A DNA stretch of 64,000 bases, from contig CALRQL020000010.1 of NCBI GenBank assembly GCA_943370295.1, positions 1-64,000 on the forward strand, written 5' to 3'. The DNA is from SB11 sp943370295. Its GTDB lineage: Bacteria > Bacteroidota > Bacteroidia > UBA8524. The notes below the pieces were generated by a model. The model was given only the letters and a program-made list of their open reading frames with translations, was not told the origin of the DNA and ran no database searches. This document shows, one piece after another, positions 61,054 through 64,000 of the stretch. The position numbers were made by a program, and so were the translations under genes. The stretch's first letter is position 1; every line of letters starts with the position of its first letter.

Positions 61054-63868
61054 CGCTATGCTTTGATTTAAAGAAATATGTTAAAATAAATTTATCTTCG
61101 GTTTCGTCAATAGTTGAATACTTCTTCTTGTTTTTTTTATCACCATTCCAATACTGTAAAGCCCCTTCAATAAAATTAAGACCACTCCCTAATTTTGTGC
61201 TATTTTCGTGGACTTTCTTTTTATTTTCAATTTTCATTTGTAAAACATTGTTGTTGCAATTACTAAGTTGAATATTTAGCAAAGGAACATTATCAGTTAC
61301 ATTATAATTTGCAATTTTGCCATGCTTAAACGCATTCTGTATAGCATTAAAAGCGACAAATGTTGGCATTATAACTTCTGATTTTTCTTTGTAATTGCTT
61401 TTAATTATATCACTTGGCAATATTGTTTGGTCCTTTTTTTCATATGCAATATCCACGTATGCACACGCTAAATCGTATTCATCGCGATAGGTTATAAACT
61501 TCTCTTTAGAATAATCATAAAATTTACGTAGCAATTCTGAAAGCCCATCTAAACGAGAAACTAGTTTTGATCTATCCATTCCACTTTCTTCTTCAACAGA
61601 AGTAACGAGGTTGTTAATACACTGTGGTCCCAAATGTCCTAACTGATACATAGTGCGAGAGAGAATACGCTGATTTGCCTCCGAAGCGTTTGCTCGAACT
61701 TTTTCTCTGTAAAACCGTCTTGAGCTCCAAAATACCAAACATATCGCAACCAAAAGTGCTCCAGCAATACCATAGCCTATGTATTTTGCTTTTTTCTCTG
61801 CCTTTATTGCTTCATCCTTTTGCAACAATGCTAAGTTCTTGGCGGTTATTTCAACATTTTTGGTAGAATCTAAGTATTTTAGTGTCCCAATTGTATCGAT
61901 TTTACTTCTAATTGTATTGTCAAGAACTTTCAATGAATCATTCAAGTCTGCTAATTGGTTTGTTATTTCTGTCAAACTATCATTAACAATCACTATGTCC
62001 TTGTTTAAACTTGAAATACTATGCTGTTGATGAGTAATGATTTTGTTATTCTCCAAAATCAGATTTTGAGATATAAATAAGCTATCTGCAAGAAACAAAG
62101 AAGTATTTTTAGAATCTATTACATCCACAACACCAGATAAGTATGGATTTGAATTATAGCTACTTACATATGTATTAAATGCTAATGTAGTATAATTCTT
62201 TTCTAAATCAGTGTTTCCTTCAGCTTTTGCCAACAGAATAAAATTATAATAACTTCTATATTTTAGGTTTTCATCGTTTTTCTTTTCAGCAGAATCAAGC
62301 ATTCTCATACACGTGCTTTTGGCCAATGAGAATTGTTTATCATAGAGTAATATATCAAACCGCATTTGTAGGTTATCGGTATAGTATTGTTTATGAAACT
62401 TTTTTTGCATAATATATTCATAAAGATAGATTGCTTCCTTTTTCTGTCCTAGCTTATATAAGTAAAAAGGAATGTTCAATATTGTCTGTCCAAAATTTCT
62501 ATTTCTCGTTTCATAGGAACTAATCTTAGAACCTAAGGAATGGTATGTAAAATCATAATATAATGCATCCTCAAGTCTCCCTTTTCTCCAATAAATACTA
62601 CCTAAACTGCCATGTACAATAGCCATCGCAAATGTGTCTTTTGTTCGATTTAATAAATGTAAAATAGAATTTGCACTTATTATTTGATGTTTTTTTATAG
62701 AATCTGTAAATACACTTCCATAATAAGAGTCCGCTTTACTTTTGTGTACTTCACTTCTCAATGCAAACCATCTATCGGGGACGCCTTCTAAATAATTTAC
62801 ACCTTCTAATAAATCTAATGCTTTTTTATGCAATGCTTCATTTGAATTGCTATACATTAAAAAACGTATTAACTCTTCTTTTTCTTGAGAAGGCATACCA
62901 TCATATTTTGCATAAAAATAATAAGCCGCGCTAAAGAAAGTCTCAAATCCTGATGTTACGTACAAATGAGCATTATACTTCGCAAGTAAATAAGAAAGTT
63001 GTTCAAGCTGATTCTTCTTTAAAAAATCATGCACCCCGCTATTATCGGAATATGGCAAAATTGCCTTATTAATTCTGGAACTTTCATAGCTATTTTTGTA
63101 TCTTACGAATATGAAGTAACCAACTACTTTCAATAGATTTTCCTTGTGAAGTTTGCGGGTGTAAGAATCCTTAAGGGTATTTAACAACTCAGAGACTAGC
63201 TCTTTTTGAAGTCGGTTGAACGTTAATGTATCTTTAAGTAATAAATGCTCCTCACATTGTGCAATGTACTGATTAAACTTTTGAGGGATATCCAATGAAT
63301 AGATTATTTTTTTTGGATTATTTCTTGAAAAATACCATTGAGTAGTATTGTTTAGTTCATTCTCAAGTACTATTTCTTCAGTTTCATAATTATAATTTTT
63401 AATGAAATCTTCTTCATATTTATCTATAAGGTCTATTATTTCATCTTGAGTTAGCTTAAAACCTTTTGTTTTAGAAAAGTGATTCAAAAAACAATTTAAA
63501 AACATTGTGTCACTCCTTAAAACGTTTTCGCTTCCCGGTCTAATAAAATACGCATCAAATGATTTATCACAGATTTTCAGTGTAATACTGTCATCTATGC
63601 ATTGATAGAGGTCTTCTTTAAATATGGGGTCACGTCTTGGATCAAAAACGAACTTATAATCTCCAGAGTCTAAATCTCTGTTTGGACTAAACCATACAAC
63701 TTTGTCTTTAAAGTTAGGGTCAGAAAACACAAAACTCGATAGAGAATCAGAATTGTTTTTAGTTTCATCCTGCCGAGGGTTTAAGGTGCTGTTTTTAATG
63801 TTTTTGCAACTGATAATTGCAATAAAAAATAAGCCTATCGATAAAATAGTGATTTTTATCCCCTTCAT
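61043..63868 (-). CDS. TPR sensor kinase of the LytS type with altered phospho-acceptor motif
   Basis: The 941-residue protein starts with a lipoprotein-like signal (I-I-S-C) and has a large extracytoplasmic region with TPR-like helices, a coiled coil (about 600-690), a membrane helix (YIGYGIAGALLVAICLVFW) and a kinase part. There the usual N-P-H-F-L-F-N segment of His_kinase reads L-G-P-Q-C-I-N-N, with Gln at the His position; a nearby H in LGHLGPQ might substitute. The ATP-binding boxes are present (FNAIQNAFKHG and GSGLNFIEGAL). It is paired with the response regulator. Confidence 0.78.
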   Translation of the reverse strand: MKGIKITILSIGLFFIAIISCKNIKNSTLNPRQDETKNNSDSLSSFVFSDPNFKDKVVWFSPNRDLDSGDYKFVFDPRRDPIFKEDLYQCIDDSITLKICDKSFDAYFIRPGSENVLRSDTMFLNCFLNHFSKTKGFKLTQDEIIDLIDKYEEDFIKNYNYETEEIVLENELNNTTQWYFSRNNPKKIIYSLDIPQKFNQYIAQCEEHLLLKDTLTFNRLQKELVSELLNTLKDSYTRKLHKENLLKVVGYFIFVRYKNSYESSRINKAILPYSDNSGVHDFLKKNQLEQLSYLLAKYNAHLYVTSGFETFFSAAYYFYAKYDGMPSQEKEELIRFLMYSNSNEALHKKALDLLEGVNYLEGVPDRWFALRSEVHKSKADSYYGSVFTDSIKKHQIISANSILHLLNRTKDTFAMAIVHGSLGSIYWRKGRLEDALYYDFTYHSLGSKISSYETRNRNFGQTILNIPFYLYKLGQKKEAIYLYEYIMQKKFHKQYYTDNLQMRFDILLYDKQFSLAKSTCMRMLDSAEKKNDENLKYRSYYNFILLAKAEGNTDLEKNYTTLAFNTYVSSYNSNPYLSGVVDVIDSKNTSLFLADSLFISQNLILENNKIITHQQHSISSLNKDIVIVNDSLTEITNQLADLNDSLKVLDNTIRSKIDTIGTLKYLDSTKNVEITAKNLALLQKDEAIKAEKKAKYIGYGIAGALLVAICLVFWSSRRFYREKVRANASEANQRILSRTMYQLGHLGPQCINNLVTSVEEESGMDRSKLVSRLDGLSELLRKFYDYSKEKFITYRDEYDLACAYVDIAYEKKDQTILPSDIIKSNYKEKSEVIMPTFVAFNAIQNAFKHGKIANYNVTDNVPLLNIQLSNCNNNVLQMKIENKKKVHENSTKLGSGLNFIEGALQYWNGDKKNKKKYSTIDETEDKFILTYFFKSKHSDEV

Positions 63869-63893
63869 TTTATTAAGTTATAAATTAAAATTT

Positions 63894-64000
63894 TTACTCA
63901 ATATCTGGTGACAATTCCTTCTCCTCCTCATTATCCTTCCTCGTATTCCTTATTTCCTCAAAGCCTTTCTTTACTTCACTTATATGTTCAATTACCTTTG
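63894..64000 (-). CDS. C-terminal fragment of a gene cut by the window edge
   Basis: The minus-strand frame reads ...KVIEHISEVKKGFEEIRN...EEEKELSPDIE and stops at 63894-63896, 25 bp before the kinase start. It is a charged, helical tail. The gene lies mostly outside the window and is probably cotranscribed with the two-component genes. Confidence 0.55.
   Translation of the reverse strand, partial: KVIEHISEVKKGFEEIRNTRKDNEEEKELSPDIE

Larger units (their letters stand above)
33703..64000. mobile_element. Integrated mobilisable/conjugative element with defence cargo (right end outside the window)
   Basis: The element is integrated at tRNA-Pro. It contains a tyrosine recombinase, relaxase, MobC-like protein, coupling protein, a candidate oriT, ArdC-type and DUF2958 proteins, a MazF-like toxin, and at least three defence loci. 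Base composition is more AT-rich than the chromosome to the left. No mating-pair genes (VirB4/TraG-Bacteroides type) are in view, so it could be an IME that borrows a secretion channel, or an ICE whose transfer genes lie further right. Confidence 0.8.

Noticed and set aside
1..64000. CRISPR arrays or cas genes
   Set aside because: No regularly spaced direct repeats and no Cas-like proteins were seen.

Overview
The window is a piece of a Bacteroidota chromosome. The evidence is: Bacteroidota-type promoters (TAnnTTTG at -7, for example in front of the tRNA gene and the complex I operon), lipoprotein signal peptides on most exported proteins, a complex I operon whose NuoG is short as in this phylum, and Bacteroidota-type mobilisation genes. 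I cannot name a genus. The left 32 kb looks like stable chromosome; the right 32 kb is an integrated accessory element that reads more AT-rich.

Layout. Positions 1-2.7 kb hold a truncated IS1 transposase and two small orphan genes separated by copies of a degenerate 60-170 bp repeat. Positions 2.7-8.4 kb (minus strand) encode a complete RND efflux pump (outer-membrane channel, AcrB-type permease, lipoprotein adaptor). A small exported protein, a bestrophin-like channel and a GT39-type glycosyltransferase follow. Positions 12.6-25.5 kb carry nuoA to nuoN in canonical order (proton-pumping NADH:quinone oxidoreductase). Positions 25.5-32.1 kb hold two GNAT acetyltransferases, an ACMSD-like amidohydrolase, small genes, and an ECF sigma factor overlapping a membrane-anchored von Willebrand A protein. 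A tRNA-Pro(UGG) gene at 32.24-32.31 kb is the integration site.

The tRNA 3' end is repeated 1.4 kb downstream inside a direct repeat of about 180 bp. This gives a short att-flanked segment with an Mrr-like nuclease gene, followed by a larger element that runs past the window end. From left to right the large element carries: a minus-strand operon of an HTH regulator, a methylase fused to a PD-(D/E)XK domain, a HsdS specificity subunit, and the Septu pair PtuA (ATPase) and PtuB (HNH nuclease); a MazF/PemK-like toxin gene behind a replication-type winged-helix gene; a tyrosine integrase; an AIPR abortive-infection gene; small accessory genes including an ArdC-N-like protein; a PHP-ATPase of the TrlF type; an ArdC-like protein with a degenerate metal site; a DUF2958 gene; a likely oriT; MobA relaxase, MobC and a VirD4/TraG coupling protein; and a two-component system with an unusual kinase.

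The element is therefore a mobilisable or conjugative island loaded with defence and anti-restriction genes. Its most unusual part is the 33.8-39.9 kb operon, in which Septu genes occupy the position where a type I restriction system would have hsdR. The 180 bp direct repeat also contains the 3' end of ptuB, so the left-hand att copy preserves the vestige of a second ptuB. That points to an earlier insertion of a related element.
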